In this document: positions 24,622 to 34,229 of the stretch, piece after piece
Layout of the letters: each line of letters starts with the position of its first letter
How positions within the stretch are numbered: position 1 is the stretch's first letter
Assembly (NCBI RefSeq): GCF_003846185.1
Contig: NZ_ML123034.1
Location: 1,680,569 to 1,744,568, forward strand
Direction: 5' to 3'
Source of the DNA: Streptomyces sp. ADI96-02
Lineage (GTDB): Bacteria; Actinomycetota; Actinomycetes; Streptomycetales; Streptomycetaceae
DNA length: 64,000 bases
Notes under the pieces: model-generated
Databases searched by the model: none
What the model saw: only the letters and a program-made list of their open reading frames with translations
What the model was told of the DNA's origin: nothing
Translations under genes and position numbers: made by a program

Positions 24622-25947
24622 ATGAGACAGAGGATCGTGCGGCTGACGCTGGTCGGCGGAGTGGCCTTTCTGGCCCTCCTGCTCCTCCTGTCCATGTGCG
24701 GCGGCGATCCGGACGGCGGGAGCGACGACGCGGGCCGGGCGGCCACCGGGGCCGTGAAGCCGGCGGCGCCGAGCGGCGGCCCGGTCACCCGGCTCACCGT
24801 CCCGCCGCAGTACACGGCCGAGCGCGGCTGGGAGATCATCGGCTCCTCCCCCGACGTGGCGGTCTCCCACGCCACGGGCCGGCTCGCCTACCTGGAGCGG
24901 TCCGCCGAGAACCGCTACCGGCTGCGCACCGTCGACACGGCGACCGGCCGGCTCGGCTGGCGCGGTCAGACCTGGCGTCCGCCGGACCCGCTGCACTACC
25001 CGAAGCTCGCCACGGTCTCCCGTGACGGCCGGCAGTTCTTCGTGACCTGGTCGTACGGGAAGGTCGGCGACGGGCTCACCCCGGCGAGCACGTTCGTCTC
25101 GTTCGACGTGTACGACGTGACGGACGGCACCCGGCAGCGCGTCGAGGTGCCGTGGTCCGGGGCTCCCGACGTCAGCACGACGGGCCCGGACATCGTGATC
25201 AGCGACGGCAAGGCCAACAGTGTGCTGGTCGACCCGGTCACCGGCACGGTGTCCGAACTGAGCGCGGACGAGCTGAAGTACCCCAAGGGCTGCACGGCCT
25301 GCAAGCAGCTCACCGAGGTCCTGGGGCAGACCGAGCGGGGTCTGCTGGTGGGCGGGGCGCGGGAGTTCTGGGTGCGCGGCGGCTGGTTCAGCCGGGACGC
25401 GGCGCCCAAGGGGACGGACCGGCGCAGCGGTGTGGTGACCTCGACGACGCCGGGCCAGGTGCTCGCCAAATGGGCGCTGGGGAAGAAGGCGAAGCGGGCG
25501 GCGACCCACGAGCTGTGGGCGGTGCACGACGCGCGGACCGGCAAGGCACTGGCCTCGGTGGAGTGCCACCGGCCCGCCATCGAGCCGGGCCGCTATCCGC
25601 AGGCCGTCCTCTCGCCGTCCGGAAACTACCTGGTCGCCGGGAACCTCGCGTTCGACCTGGCGGCGAAGAAGGGCTTCTGCTTCGAGGCGGAGGACGGTTC
25701 CAGCCATCTGGCGCTGGCCACCGTGACCGACGACGGCATCGCCTACGGGGCGGAGAACGCCCGTGACGCGGCGGAGGCGCTGGCCGGCGGCGGCTTCCCG
25801 GTCTCGATGGACTTCGCGACCTGGACCACCGGCCGGCTCCCGCGCAGCGTGCGGCTGCCCTGGCTGGAGACGACCGGGGTCGGGGTGTTCCGCTGGACGG
25901 ACCGGCAGGACCGGGCCCACCTGATCGGCTATCCGCGCACCGACTGA
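24622..25947 (+). CDS. Membrane-anchored beta-propeller-like protein of unknown function
   Basis: 441 aa. One N-terminal hydrophobic helix (residues 5-25), then a Gly/Ser-rich linker and a long extracytoplasmic domain with repeated strands of the type RLAYLERSAENRYRLRTVDTATG and NYLVAGNLAFDLAAKKG, suggesting a beta-propeller. Cys26 follows LLSM and is a poor lipobox. ATG 24622 is preceded by GGGAG. I recognise no specific family. Confidence 0.78.
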   Translation: MRQRIVRLTLVGGVAFLALLLLLSMCGGDPDGGSDDAGRAATGAVKPAAPSGGPVTRLTVPPQYTAERGWEIIGSSPDVAVSHATGRLAYLERSAENRYRLRTVDTATGRLGWRGQTWRPPDPLHYPKLATVSRDGRQFFVTWSYGKVGDGLTPASTFVSFDVYDVTDGTRQRVEVPWSGAPDVSTTGPDIVISDGKANSVLVDPVTGTVSELSADELKYPKGCTACKQLTEVLGQTERGLLVGGAREFWVRGGWFSRDAAPKGTDRRSGVVTSTTPGQVLAKWALGKKAKRAATHELWAVHDARTGKALASVECHRPAIEPGRYPQAVLSPSGNYLVAGNLAFDLAAKKGFCFEAEDGSSHLALATVTDDGIAYGAENARDAAEALAGGGFPVSMDFATWTTGRLPRSVRLPWLETTGVGVFRWTDRQDRAHLIGYPRTD

Positions 25948-26011
25948 GCCGCCCCGGCCGAAACCGACTCGGCCCGTACGGGCGGCAGCCCCGCCGGGCT
26001 CCGCTCCGGCC

Positions 26012-27418
26012 TCAGAGGGCTCCGGCCTCGCGGCGGGCGGGCTGCCAGGGGCGGCACAGGCCCAGGAAGCAGGCGACGGCGGCCAGGGCGCAGACCACCT
26101 GGACGACCGCCATCGGCACCGCCGTCCGCTCCCCCGCGATGCCGACCAGCGGCGAGGCGATCGCGCCGATCAGGAACGAGGAGGTGCCCAGCAGCGCGGA
26201 GGCGGACCCCGCCGCGTGCTTGGTCCGCATCAGGGCCTGGGCGTTGGTGTTGGGCATCGCGAGGCCCATCGCCGACATCAGCACGAAGAGCCCGGACGCC
26301 ACGGGCACGAGCCCGACCTCGCCGAACACGCCGAGGGTCATGAGCAGCAGCGCCACGGAGGACAGCACGATCACGGCGAGGCCGAACCCGAGCACCTTGT
26401 CCAGGCTGATCCGGCCGACGAGCAGCTTGCCGTTGATCTGACCGACCACGATCAGCCCGACGGAGTTGAGCCCGAAGAGCAGGCTGAAGGTCTGCGGCGA
26501 GGCCCCGTAGATCTCCTGCACCACGAACGGTGAGGCGGAGATGTAGGCGAAGAGCACGGCGAAGGCGAGGCCGCCCGCCACCATGTAGCCGGTGAAGACC
26601 CGGTCGGCCAGGAGGCCGCGCATGGTGCGCAGGGCGTCGGGGACCCCGCCGGTGTGGCGGTCGCCCGGCGGCAGCGTCTCGTGCAGCCACTTGACGACGA
26701 CGAGGGTGAGCAGGACGCCGACGCCGGTCAGGACGACGAAGATGCCGCGCCAGTCGGTGATCCGCAGGACCTGCCCGCCGATCAGCGGGGCGATGATCGG
26801 GGCGACGCCGGAGATGAGCATCAGCGTGGAGAAGAACCGGGCCATCTCCACGCCGTCGTACAGGTCGCGCACCACGGCCCGCGCGATCACTATCCCGGCC
26901 GCGCCCGCCAGCCCCTGGAGCAGGCGGAAGCCGATGAGGAGTTCGACGGTGGGGGCGAGGGCGCAGATGGCGGTGGCGAGGACGTAGACGACCATGCCGA
27001 GGATGAGCGGCCTGCGCCGCCCCCACCGGTCGCTCATCGGTCCGACGACGAGCTGGCCGAGCGCCATCCCGGCCAGGCACGCGGTCAGCGTGAGCTGGAC
27101 GGTGGCGGCGGGTGCGGCGAGGGAGTCGGTGACCGCGGGCAGGGCCGGGAGGTACATGTCCATGGAGAGCGGCGGCAGGGCGGTGAGCCCGCCGAGGACC
27201 AGGGTGACCAGCAGGCCGGTGCGGCGGGCCGCCGTCGCCGCGGGTCCGGGGAGTCCGGGCGGCGCGGTGACCGGTGGGGCGGCCGGGTCGACGGAGAGGG
27301 CGCCGGCGTCCCCGTGCGGGGTGAGCGCCGTCCGGCCGTCCGGGGCCGGCGCCTCGGCCCCGGTCTCGTTCGCGGGTATGTGTTCTCGCTGAGCCCGGCT
27401 GCCGCCGCTGTCCGGCAT
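26012..27418 (-). CDS. Bcr/CflA family multidrug efflux MFS transporter
   Basis: 468 aa. Twelve-helix drug:H+ antiporter of the Bcr/CflA group: ALPPLSMDMYLPALPAV in helix 1, PMSDRWGRRRPLILGM after helix 2 and GAAGIVIARAVVRDLYDG in helix 4-5. A 60-residue Ala/Pro/Thr-rich N-terminal tail precedes the first helix. Three starts are possible (GTG 27430, ATG 27424, ATG 27418). I prefer 27418 because GGAG lies 6 nt upstream; the other two overlap or precede that site. Confidence 0.9.
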   Translation of the reverse strand: MPDSGGSRAQREHIPANETGAEAPAPDGRTALTPHGDAGALSVDPAAPPVTAPPGLPGPAATAARRTGLLVTLVLGGLTALPPLSMDMYLPALPAVTDSLAAPAATVQLTLTACLAGMALGQLVVGPMSDRWGRRRPLILGMVVYVLATAICALAPTVELLIGFRLLQGLAGAAGIVIARAVVRDLYDGVEMARFFSTLMLISGVAPIIAPLIGGQVLRITDWRGIFVVLTGVGVLLTLVVVKWLHETLPPGDRHTGGVPDALRTMRGLLADRVFTGYMVAGGLAFAVLFAYISASPFVVQEIYGASPQTFSLLFGLNSVGLIVVGQINGKLLVGRISLDKVLGFGLAVIVLSSVALLLMTLGVFGEVGLVPVASGLFVLMSAMGLAMPNTNAQALMRTKHAAGSASALLGTSSFLIGAIASPLVGIAGERTAVPMAVVQVVCALAAVACFLGLCRPWQPARREAGAL

Positions 27419-27521
27419 TCTCATCTCCACATCGTTGAATCCGCACCTATGCTCTCAGCTCGGCCGGAGTGGTCGACACCCTTTTCGGCGGAGCGGGCGG
27501 GCGGGACGGCGGCCCGGGTGT

Positions 27522-29186
27522 TCAGACGGGCCTGAGCCCCGGGTCGCCCGCCTCGGTGACGAAGGACGCGGCCGTGGCCACGGGTGCTCCCGGCGTGGTG
27601 ACCGCCGCGACCGTACGGAAGTCGACGCGGGCCTCCTTCGCGCCGAGGGTGACGAGCGTGTAGCCGCGGCGTCCGTTGTAGTGCTTCAGGTGCGGGTTGG
27701 CGCGGGTCAGGGTGTCCCAGTTGGCGGGCTGGTCCGATCCGTTCTTGCCGCTGGTGATGGAGGTGGTGACGATCTCGGTGCCGATGGTGCGCGAGGCGGG
27801 GTCCGCGAAGTCCTTCTTGAGGTCGAAGGCGTAGGAGACGTGCACGTCTCCGGTGAGGACCATCAGGTTGTCGATCCCGGCGGACTCCGCGCCGGCCAGG
27901 ATGCGCTGCCGGGAGGCGGGGTAGCCGTCCCAGGAGTCCATGGAGAGCTTGAAGGCGTCGGTGGGCACATCACGCCGCTGGGCGAGGACGACCTGCTGCG
28001 GGACCACGTTCCAGGTGGCCTGCGAGGCGCGCCAGCCGTCGATCAGCCAGCGTTCCTGGGCGGCACCGGTCATGGTGCGCGCGGGGTCCTCCGACTCCGG
28101 GCCGGGCGTGCGCCAGCCGTCCCCGTACGCCTGGTCGCTGCGGTACTGGCGGGTGTCGAGGATGTCGAACTGGGCCAGCCTGCCGAACGTCAGGCGCCGG
28201 TAGAGCCGCATGTCGGGTCCGCTGGGCTGCTGCGGGGTGCGCAGCGGCTGGTTCTCCCAGTACGCGCGGTACGCGGCGGCCCGGCGCAGCAGGAACTCCT
28301 CGGGCGGCAGGTCGTTCTCCGGGGTGCCGCCCGCGTAGTTGTTCTCGGTCTCGTGGTCGTCCCAGGTGACGACGAAGGGGTGGGCGGCGTGCGCGGCGCA
28401 CAGGTCGGGGTCGGACTTGTAGAGGGCGTAGCGCAGCCGGTAGTCCTCCAGCGTGATCGTCTCGCGGTTGAAGTGCGCCGGAAGCGTCCGGTCGGTGTAG
28501 TCCCGGGCGCCGCCGGTGGCGGAGACGGCGTACTCGTACAGGTAGTCGCCGAGGTGGAGGACGACGTCGACGTCCTCCCGGGCGAGGTGGTGGTAGGCGG
28601 TGAAGTACCCGTCGTGGTACGCCTGGCAGGAAACGGCGGCCAGGGTGAGGGAGCCGGGCGCGGCGGTCTCGGCGGGTGCGGTGCGGGTGCGGCCGACGGG
28701 GCTGGTCCAGGCGCCGGTGCGGAAGCGGTAGTAGAAGGTGCGCCCGGCCTCCAGGCCCTGGACGTCGGCGCGGACGCTGTGGGCGAACTCCGGGTGCGCG
28801 GTGGCCGAACCGCGCTGCACGACGCGCCGGAAGCGCTCGTCGTGGGCCAGCTCCCAGTCCACCTCGACGCGGCTCGCGGGCAGTCCGCCGCCGGGCTCGT
28901 AGGGGCGCGGGGCCAGCCGGGTCCAGAGCAGTACGGAACCGGGGAGCGGGTCGCCGGAGGCGACGCCGAGGGTGAACGGGTCCTCGGCGATCCTGCGGGC
29001 GTCCAGCTCGGCGGCGCTCGCCGCCCCGGCGGCGGGCAGGTTCATGGTGAAGGCGAGCGCGGCGGCGGCTCCGGTGGCGGTGAGGAAACGCCGGCGCGCC
29101 AGGCCGGGTCCGAGTAACCGGGCGGCCGTGAGCTCGGTGGATCGGCTGCCGTGATCGGGCGTCAGGATGTTCGGTGCGGCTGTCAT
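27522..29186 (-). CDS. phoD: Alkaline phosphatase D family protein (PhoD), Tat-exported, TTA codon
   Basis: 554 aa. Secreted phosphatase/phosphodiesterase needing Ca2+/Fe3+. Tat signal LARRRFLTATGAAAAL (about residues 30-45). The PhoD landmarks are present: the N-terminal Fn3-like domain (FTLGVASGDPLPGSVLLWTRL), the metal-binding VVLHLGDYLYEYAV and TWDDHETENNYAGG, and LTGDVHVSYAF with the C-terminal His. GGGAGG precedes ATG 29186. Leu24, in the signal peptide, is encoded by TTA (29115-29117), so translation may need the bldA tRNA. Confidence 0.92.
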   Translation of the reverse strand: MTAAPNILTPDHGSRSTELTAARLLGPGLARRRFLTATGAAAALAFTMNLPAAGAASAAELDARRIAEDPFTLGVASGDPLPGSVLLWTRLAPRPYEPGGGLPASRVEVDWELAHDERFRRVVQRGSATAHPEFAHSVRADVQGLEAGRTFYYRFRTGAWTSPVGRTRTAPAETAAPGSLTLAAVSCQAYHDGYFTAYHHLAREDVDVVLHLGDYLYEYAVSATGGARDYTDRTLPAHFNRETITLEDYRLRYALYKSDPDLCAAHAAHPFVVTWDDHETENNYAGGTPENDLPPEEFLLRRAAAYRAYWENQPLRTPQQPSGPDMRLYRRLTFGRLAQFDILDTRQYRSDQAYGDGWRTPGPESEDPARTMTGAAQERWLIDGWRASQATWNVVPQQVVLAQRRDVPTDAFKLSMDSWDGYPASRQRILAGAESAGIDNLMVLTGDVHVSYAFDLKKDFADPASRTIGTEIVTTSITSGKNGSDQPANWDTLTRANPHLKHYNGRRGYTLVTLGAKEARVDFRTVAAVTTPGAPVATAASFVTEAGDPGLRPV

Positions 29187-29502
29187 ATGCCCCTCCCGTG
29201 CCGGATGCTGTCGGACTTCATGGCAGACCCGGCCGACGACGCGCCGTTGTCGCGTGCACAACATCCGCATGGCGGGTCGATGAGCACCCCGTGCGAGCCG
29301 GAGGGGCCGGTCCGCTCAGCTCTGCCCGGCTGGGCTCGGCTCAGCCCTGGTCGACTCAGAGGTGACGGATTACGACCGAACTCGGCCGCCCACGACCGAG
29401 TTTGCGAATTTCGGCATCCAGGCCCGCATGAGCCCGCTCCGTCCGTATGATCACACCCGCTCCACCTCCACCTTCACCGGAACGACACGCAAGGAACACC
29501 GC

Positions 29503-29979
29503 ATGCGCATACGCACCGCTGTGCCGATCGCTCTGACCGCCGCCACCGCCCTGGCCGGCTCGCTCCTCGCCGCGGCCCCGGTCTCGGCCGCCGGCCACCA
29601 GGGCGGACTGCACCTCGGCACGGTCCAGTACGACGGGCCCGGCAAGGACGACCGGTCGAAGAGGTCCCTGAACGCCGAGTGGGTGGACATCCACAACAAC
29701 GGCAGGAAGAAGCTCCAGCTCAAGGGCCTGAAGCTGAAGGACGACACCGGCTACACGTACACCTTCGGCAGCTACACCATCGGCGCGGGCAAGACCGTCA
29801 GGGTCCGTACGGGCAAGGGCGGGAACGGGTCGGGCACCGTGTACTGGAACCGGGGCTCGTACGTCTGGAACAACACCGGTGACAAGGCCCGCCTGATCAA
29901 GCCGGGCGGCAAGCTGCTGGACTCCTGCTCCTGGAAGCGGTCCACCTCGGCGAACAAGGGCGTCAAGAGCTGCCACTGA
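29503..29979 (+). CDS. Secreted lamin-tail-domain protein
   Basis: 158 aa. Signal peptide to about residue 30 (APVSAAG). The mature region is one lamin tail domain (LTD): LNAEWVDIHNNGRKKLQLKGLKLKDDTGYTYTFGSYTIGAGKTVRVRTGKG, then VYWNRGSYVWNNTGDKARLIKPGGKLLDSC. Such small LTD proteins are abundant in Streptomyces; function unknown, perhaps a surface-binding module. ATG 29503 has AAGGAA 6 nt upstream. Confidence 0.87.
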   Translation: MRIRTAVPIALTAATALAGSLLAAAPVSAAGHQGGLHLGTVQYDGPGKDDRSKRSLNAEWVDIHNNGRKKLQLKGLKLKDDTGYTYTFGSYTIGAGKTVRVRTGKGGNGSGTVYWNRGSYVWNNTGDKARLIKPGGKLLDSCSWKRSTSANKGVKSCH

Positions 29980-30045
29980 CCGCCGAGGGCGCGCCCGCCG
30001 TATACCGTCCCGGCCGCCGAGGCAGCGGGGGGGGACGCGGCCCGG

Positions 30046-31068
30046 TCAGTCCTCGGTGGCCTTGACCGGCGAGACGCGGGCGAACCAGCGTTCGGCCTCC
30101 TGCGGGTCGAGGGGGCGCTCCAGCAGGACGTCACCGCGCATGCCGGGGAAGAAGCGTCCGGCGGGCCAGGTGCGCCGCAGGGAAGGCTCGTCCAGTACGA
30201 GCAGCCGGACGCCGTCGACGACGGGGATGTCGGCCGGGGCGCCCTCGTTCCAGATCGCGTCCCCGTCCGGCGTGACGAGGTCGAACGAGCCGACGGTGTC
30301 GACCTGCCCCGGCGTCTCCCGGCAGACGGCCGCCTCCTGGGGCAGCGGCGCCCGCCCCTCGACGTGCCCGCCGCCGATCAGGGCGTCCGCGAGCAGGGTG
30401 TGCAGTTGGAAGATGTCGCCGATCCCGGAGAACCGCAGCAGGTAGCCGGTACCGCTGGGCCGGTGGAGGGCGACGAGGGGTTCGTCGTCCAGCACCCGGA
30501 GCATGTGGGCGAGCGAGGTGAACTCGGCGTCGGACGCCTGCTCCACCGCGGCGAGCAGTTCCAGCAGCTCGCCGCGGTCCGCGGCGGCGGTCCGTACGGC
30601 GGGGTCGTTCAGCATCGCGACGGCGGCACGCTCCCACTCGCGCAGCGTCCACCAGCCGACGGCCGCCTCGGAGCCCGTCCGCGCCACGACGTCCTCGCCG
30701 GGCTCGCCGTCGCCCGGGGCCGGAAAGGGGCCGCCGCCCGTCGCGGTCCACGCCTCGGCGAACGCCTCGGCCGCCTCCAGCGCCGTCCGCAGCCCGGCGA
30801 GCACGGCGGGCGCACAGCGCACGGCGTCCGCACCGCGCTCGACGCAGGCGCCGACGAGGACGGCGACGACGGCACGCGGCCCCGGCGGCACCTGCCGCAG
30901 GACAGCGGCCAGCCGGGGGCCGCCCTCCAGCAGCTCGGCCTCCTTGGCCTGGCCGAAGGTCTCCTGCAACCGCGTGAACGCCTTGCCGGACCGCTTGGGG
31001 TCCTGGGCCACGACGGCGGCCTCGAAGTCCGCGACGGCGTCCCCGAACCCGGCTCTACCGAATATCAT
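30046..31068 (-). CDS. Conserved protein of unknown function
   Basis: 340 aa, soluble, mostly helical in the first 200 residues (FEAAVVAQDPKRSGKAFTRLQETFGQAKEAEL) then beta-rich (GTGYLLRFSGIGDIFQLHTLLADALIG). No recognised motif. ATG 31068 has AGGAA 6 nt upstream; the longer reading upstream is not protein-like. Divergent from the GT2 gene by 214 bp. Confidence 0.75.
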   Translation of the reverse strand: MIFGRAGFGDAVADFEAAVVAQDPKRSGKAFTRLQETFGQAKEAELLEGGPRLAAVLRQVPPGPRAVVAVLVGACVERGADAVRCAPAVLAGLRTALEAAEAFAEAWTATGGGPFPAPGDGEPGEDVVARTGSEAAVGWWTLREWERAAVAMLNDPAVRTAAADRGELLELLAAVEQASDAEFTSLAHMLRVLDDEPLVALHRPSGTGYLLRFSGIGDIFQLHTLLADALIGGGHVEGRAPLPQEAAVCRETPGQVDTVGSFDLVTPDGDAIWNEGAPADIPVVDGVRLLVLDEPSLRRTWPAGRFFPGMRGDVLLERPLDPQEAERWFARVSPVKATED

Positions 31069-31282
31069 TTCCTGCACTCTACCGACGCGCCCGGCAGAAC
31101 GCCGCAGCCGGTCGGCCGGGCCGCCCGCCGCCTCCGCGCCCCCGCCGTCCCGGCACGTCCGGCTGAACACCGGCCGGCCCGCTGATGGCCGGGCGGCAAG
31201 GACGGACTGAACACCGAGACGTTACGATCGCGGGCACCGCGGCCGCCCGCCGGCCCAGCAGCCGAACCCAGGAGTACCGATC

Positions 31283-32185
31283 TTGACCGCACCACGCATC
31301 GGCGTTTCCATCGTGACCATGGGGGACCGCCCGCAGGCGGTCGAGGCGCTGCTGGCGTCGGTCGCCATGCAGGACGTCCGACCGACCCGGCTCGTGATCA
31401 TCGGCAACGGGACCGCGCTGCCCGACTTCGCCGCCTTCCCCGGCCTGAGCGACCTCGACGGCGGCGTGACGACGATCGAGCTGCCGGAGAACCTGGGCTG
31501 CCCGGGCGGCCGGAACGCGGGTCTGCGCAGGCTGGCCGAGATCGGCGACGTGGACGTCGTGATCGAGCTGGACGACGACGGGCTGCTCGTCGACAAGGAC
31601 GTCTTCCGGCGGGTCCGCGACCACTTCGCCGCTGACGACCGGCTCGGCATCGTCGGCTTCCGGATCGCCGACGAGCACGGCGAGACGCAGCGTCGGCACG
31701 TGCCCCGGCTGCGGGCCGGCGATCCGATGCGCGGCGGCCCGGTGACCGCCTTCCTCGGCGGCGGGCACGCCTTCTCTATGAAGATGCTGGAGCAGACCGG
31801 CCTGTGGCCCGCCGAGTTCTTCTTCACGCACGAGGAGACGGACCTGGCCTGGCGGGCGCTCGACGCGGGCTGGAAGGTGCTCTACGAACCGGAGCTGCTG
31901 CTCCAGCACCCGAAGACCTCCCCGGCCCGGCACGCGGTCTACTACCGGATGACGGCGCGCAACCGGGTCTGGCTCGCCCGCCGCAACCTCCCGCTCCCTC
32001 TCGTCCCGGCCTACCTCGGCACCTGGACGCTGCTCACGCTGGCCCGCACCCGGTCGGCGAAGGGGCTGCGCGCCTGGGCGGGCGGCTTCGCGGAGGGCGT
32101 CCGCACCCCGTGCGGCGAGCGGCGCCCGATGCGCTGGTCCACGGTGTGGCGGATGACGCGCCTGGGCCGACCGCCGGTCATCTGA
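31283..32185 (+). CDS. Glycosyltransferase family 2 protein
   Basis: 300 aa. GT-A fold with the nucleotide-binding block IGVSIVTMGDRPQAVEALLASV at the N-terminus, the DDD-type metal motif in VVIELDDDGLLV (about residue 97), and the acceptor region with HEETDLAWRALDAGW. ENLGCPGGRNAGL matches GT2 rhamnosyl/galactofuranosyl-type enzymes. Start is TTG 31283 with AGGAG 8 nt upstream. No membrane helix except a weak hydrophobic stretch near residue 240. A CTCC microsatellite follows the gene. Confidence 0.88.
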   Translation: MTAPRIGVSIVTMGDRPQAVEALLASVAMQDVRPTRLVIIGNGTALPDFAAFPGLSDLDGGVTTIELPENLGCPGGRNAGLRRLAEIGDVDVVIELDDDGLLVDKDVFRRVRDHFAADDRLGIVGFRIADEHGETQRRHVPRLRAGDPMRGGPVTAFLGGGHAFSMKMLEQTGLWPAEFFFTHEETDLAWRALDAGWKVLYEPELLLQHPKTSPARHAVYYRMTARNRVWLARRNLPLPLVPAYLGTWTLLTLARTRSAKGLRAWAGGFAEGVRTPCGERRPMRWSTVWRMTRLGRPPVI

Positions 32186-32668
32186 TCCGGTCTGCCCGCC
32201 TCGCCTCCCTCCCTCCCTCCCTCCCTCCCTCCCGGACAAGCGACGGACGGTGACAAAAGGCCGAGGTAAGGGAATTGGCTAAAACTAGCCTACTATTTTT
32301 ACTGGAGCTTGACCGATTGCAATGCTAGTCTTGACTTCATAATCCACTCACCTTTTTCATCGCATCCAGTAGAGGGCGATTCGGCATGCCTTGTTGCGGA
32401 CTCTTATATGGGAAAGTAAGCCCCGGCCCGCAATGCCTCATGACGCATCGCGCATTTCGAGTCGACCCTGTGCGACCGACAAGAGAATTCCGAAGACCCT
32501 AACAAGAGCTGGGCGCCGTCTCGAAGAATATGTGACGTCCGGTCCGCTTCCCCCACTGTCTCCATCATCGGGCACCGGGCAGCTCCGTTCCTCCGCGCCA
32601 AAAGGTGTTCGAACCGCACTCAATCCCCTCAAGGCCCCCTCCACGGCACACGGCAGAAGGGTGGATCA
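32186..32668. other. AT-rich intergenic region before the XRE-STAND regulator
   Basis: 483 bp without a convincing gene. It opens with a (CTCC)n tract, then drops sharply in GC: 23 of the 60 bases at 32281-32340 are G or C. A small inverted repeat GGCTA-AAAC-TAGCC lies at 32277-32290. No clear -35/-10 pair was found. The composition marks the left edge of an accessory region. Confidence 0.65.
32205..32233. repeat. CTCC microsatellite
   Basis: About seven tandem CTCC units (29 bp) starting 20 bp after the glycosyltransferase stop. Confidence 0.9.
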
Positions 32669-34006
32669 ATGAGCACGGGTAAAGCCTCGTCAATGGCAGA
32701 GGATGCCGCTGACGAGGGAGCAGCGTCGCTACGGTCTCTGCGTCTTCGCGCGAGGTTGTCCCAGACGCAGCTGGCTGATCTGAGCACGCTCAGTGTCCGT
32801 GCGCTCCGGGATCTGGAGAACGGGCGGGTGCTGACCCCTCGCCACGGCACGATCCAGTTGCTCGCCGCCGCCTTGCGCGTCGATCCCGACCAGCTCAGAC
32901 GTCTACCGGAGCTGAGCGGCCGGCGCGGACCGGGACCCCGGCCCCCCAGGGCCTCAGGCCCACGGAACTCCGCTCTCCCGCCGGTGCCCGACGGCGTCCT
33001 CATCGGACGGGATCACGAACTCGGCGCGCTGATGCGGCTGCTGGGCGTCGCGCAGCGAAGGCTGATCACTGTCGCGGGCATCGCGGGGGTCGGCAAGACG
33101 CGACTGGCCCTGGAGCTGGCACGGAGGGTCCACGCGTGCGAGTCCGTGCCGGTTCACTGGGTGCGTTACGACGAATTGCCTGAGGGATGCGGACTCCCTG
33201 GCGATCAGCCGGCACTGCCGCATCGCGTGAGGGAATCCCTGAGGAAATCCCTGCGGGACAGCCTCGGGACGGCGGACCGGACCGGACGCCGTCGCCCGCT
33301 CCTCGTGCTCGACGGTGTCCGACACGCACGTCGCGCGGAGGAGGTCATCGCCGAACTCCTCGTGGAACACGCACAGCTCCGTGTGGTGGTCACCACTCGG
33401 GACACCGCGGGCACCCGATCCGGATCGCTCTTCCCGCTCGCACCTCTGCCTCCACCCGACATCGACCAGTCCGACGCGTTATCGGCGATCGAGAAATCAG
33501 CAGCCGCACAACTGCTACTGACCCGGATGCGGCAGTTGAATCCGTCCTTCGAACTGACCAGTGAGAACGCCTCGGCGATAGCTTCCATCTGCCTTGCGTT
33601 GGACGGAATTCCGGGGGCTCTGGAGTTCAGCGCCCTGGGCGGCATGGTGTATTCACCGCACCAGCTGGCGGACCGCCTCGCCGTTGAACCGCTGGCGCTG
33701 GAACCGCGGAGGAGTCCGAACGAGACCCGCTGCCCCGACATCGTCGCCTCCCTCCGCGCCGCCGAACGCTCCCTCACCGCACAGCAGCAGCGTGTGCTCT
33801 TCGCCATGGCCGAACGCTCCACGCCCTGGTCGATACCCGATGTCGTCGGGACGACGGGAATTCCCGAAACGCAACTCGCATCGGATATGTGCACCTTGCT
33901 GATGCTCGGACTCGTGCGCCGGACGGAGAACGCGGAGCAACCGCGCTTCCACGTGCTCAACACCGCCAGATGCATCTTCGGGCAGGGCGCTCAGAGGGCC
34001 GCATGA
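32669..34006 (+). CDS. XRE-HTH and NB-ARC (STAND) regulator with a TTA codon
   Basis: 445 aa. N-terminal XRE/Cro HTH (residues about 22-78: LRARLSQTQLADLSTLSVRALRDLENGR), then an AfsR/SARP-type STAND ATPase: Walker A GIAGVGKTR (about 138-146), Walker B LLVLDGV (about 211-217) and the GLPL-like DGIPGALEFSAL. It ends before a TPR sensor, so it is shorter than full AfsR-like proteins. Leu271 is TTA (33479-33481): likely bldA-dependent. Its stop overlaps the start of an MFS remnant (ATGA, 34003-34006). Probably the pathway regulator of the 32-41 kb locus. Confidence 0.88.
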   Translation: MSTGKASSMAEDAADEGAASLRSLRLRARLSQTQLADLSTLSVRALRDLENGRVLTPRHGTIQLLAAALRVDPDQLRRLPELSGRRGPGPRPPRASGPRNSALPPVPDGVLIGRDHELGALMRLLGVAQRRLITVAGIAGVGKTRLALELARRVHACESVPVHWVRYDELPEGCGLPGDQPALPHRVRESLRKSLRDSLGTADRTGRRRPLLVLDGVRHARRAEEVIAELLVEHAQLRVVVTTRDTAGTRSGSLFPLAPLPPPDIDQSDALSAIEKSAAAQLLLTRMRQLNPSFELTSENASAIASICLALDGIPGALEFSALGGMVYSPHQLADRLAVEPLALEPRRSPNETRCPDIVASLRAAERSLTAQQQRVLFAMAERSTPWSIPDVVGTTGIPETQLASDMCTLLMLGLVRRTENAEQPRFHVLNTARCIFGQGAQRAA

Positions 34007-34229
34007 CGTCCCCGGGCCGTCCGCGGCCCGATCGGACGCACGCCCATGACCGATGGTGGGTCCTGGCGCTGGGATCCGGGCCCAGGGAGCCAACGCGGCC
34101 GTGTTCCTGGGCCTGCCGTCGGTGGTCCCGCAGCTCCGCGCGTACTACGGGCTCGACCTCCCCCTGGTCGGAATCCTGTTGGGCGCGGTGAGCCTGGGCG
34201 CCATGACGACTCCTGGCCCTGTTCCTGTC
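34003..34229 (+). pseudogene. 5' remnant of an MFS transporter gene, frameshifted and truncated
   Basis: The ATG at 34003 overlaps the regulator stop. The first frame reads DRWWVLALGSG, then after a one-base shift near 34082 a second frame continues AQGANAAVFLGLPSVVPQLR, YYGLDLPLVGILLGAVSLGAMTT, the start of a typical MFS helix 1 and 2, before sequence continuity is lost near 34212. The remaining roughly 350 codons are missing; the fumarylacetoacetase-family gene begins 50 bp on. A deletion has fused the regulator-exporter end to the next operon. Confidence 0.75.

Noticed and set aside
32404..32644. Two 68-71 residue minus-strand frames before the regulator
   Set aside because: AT-rich region with chance frames; no start signal and no conserved-looking sequence.
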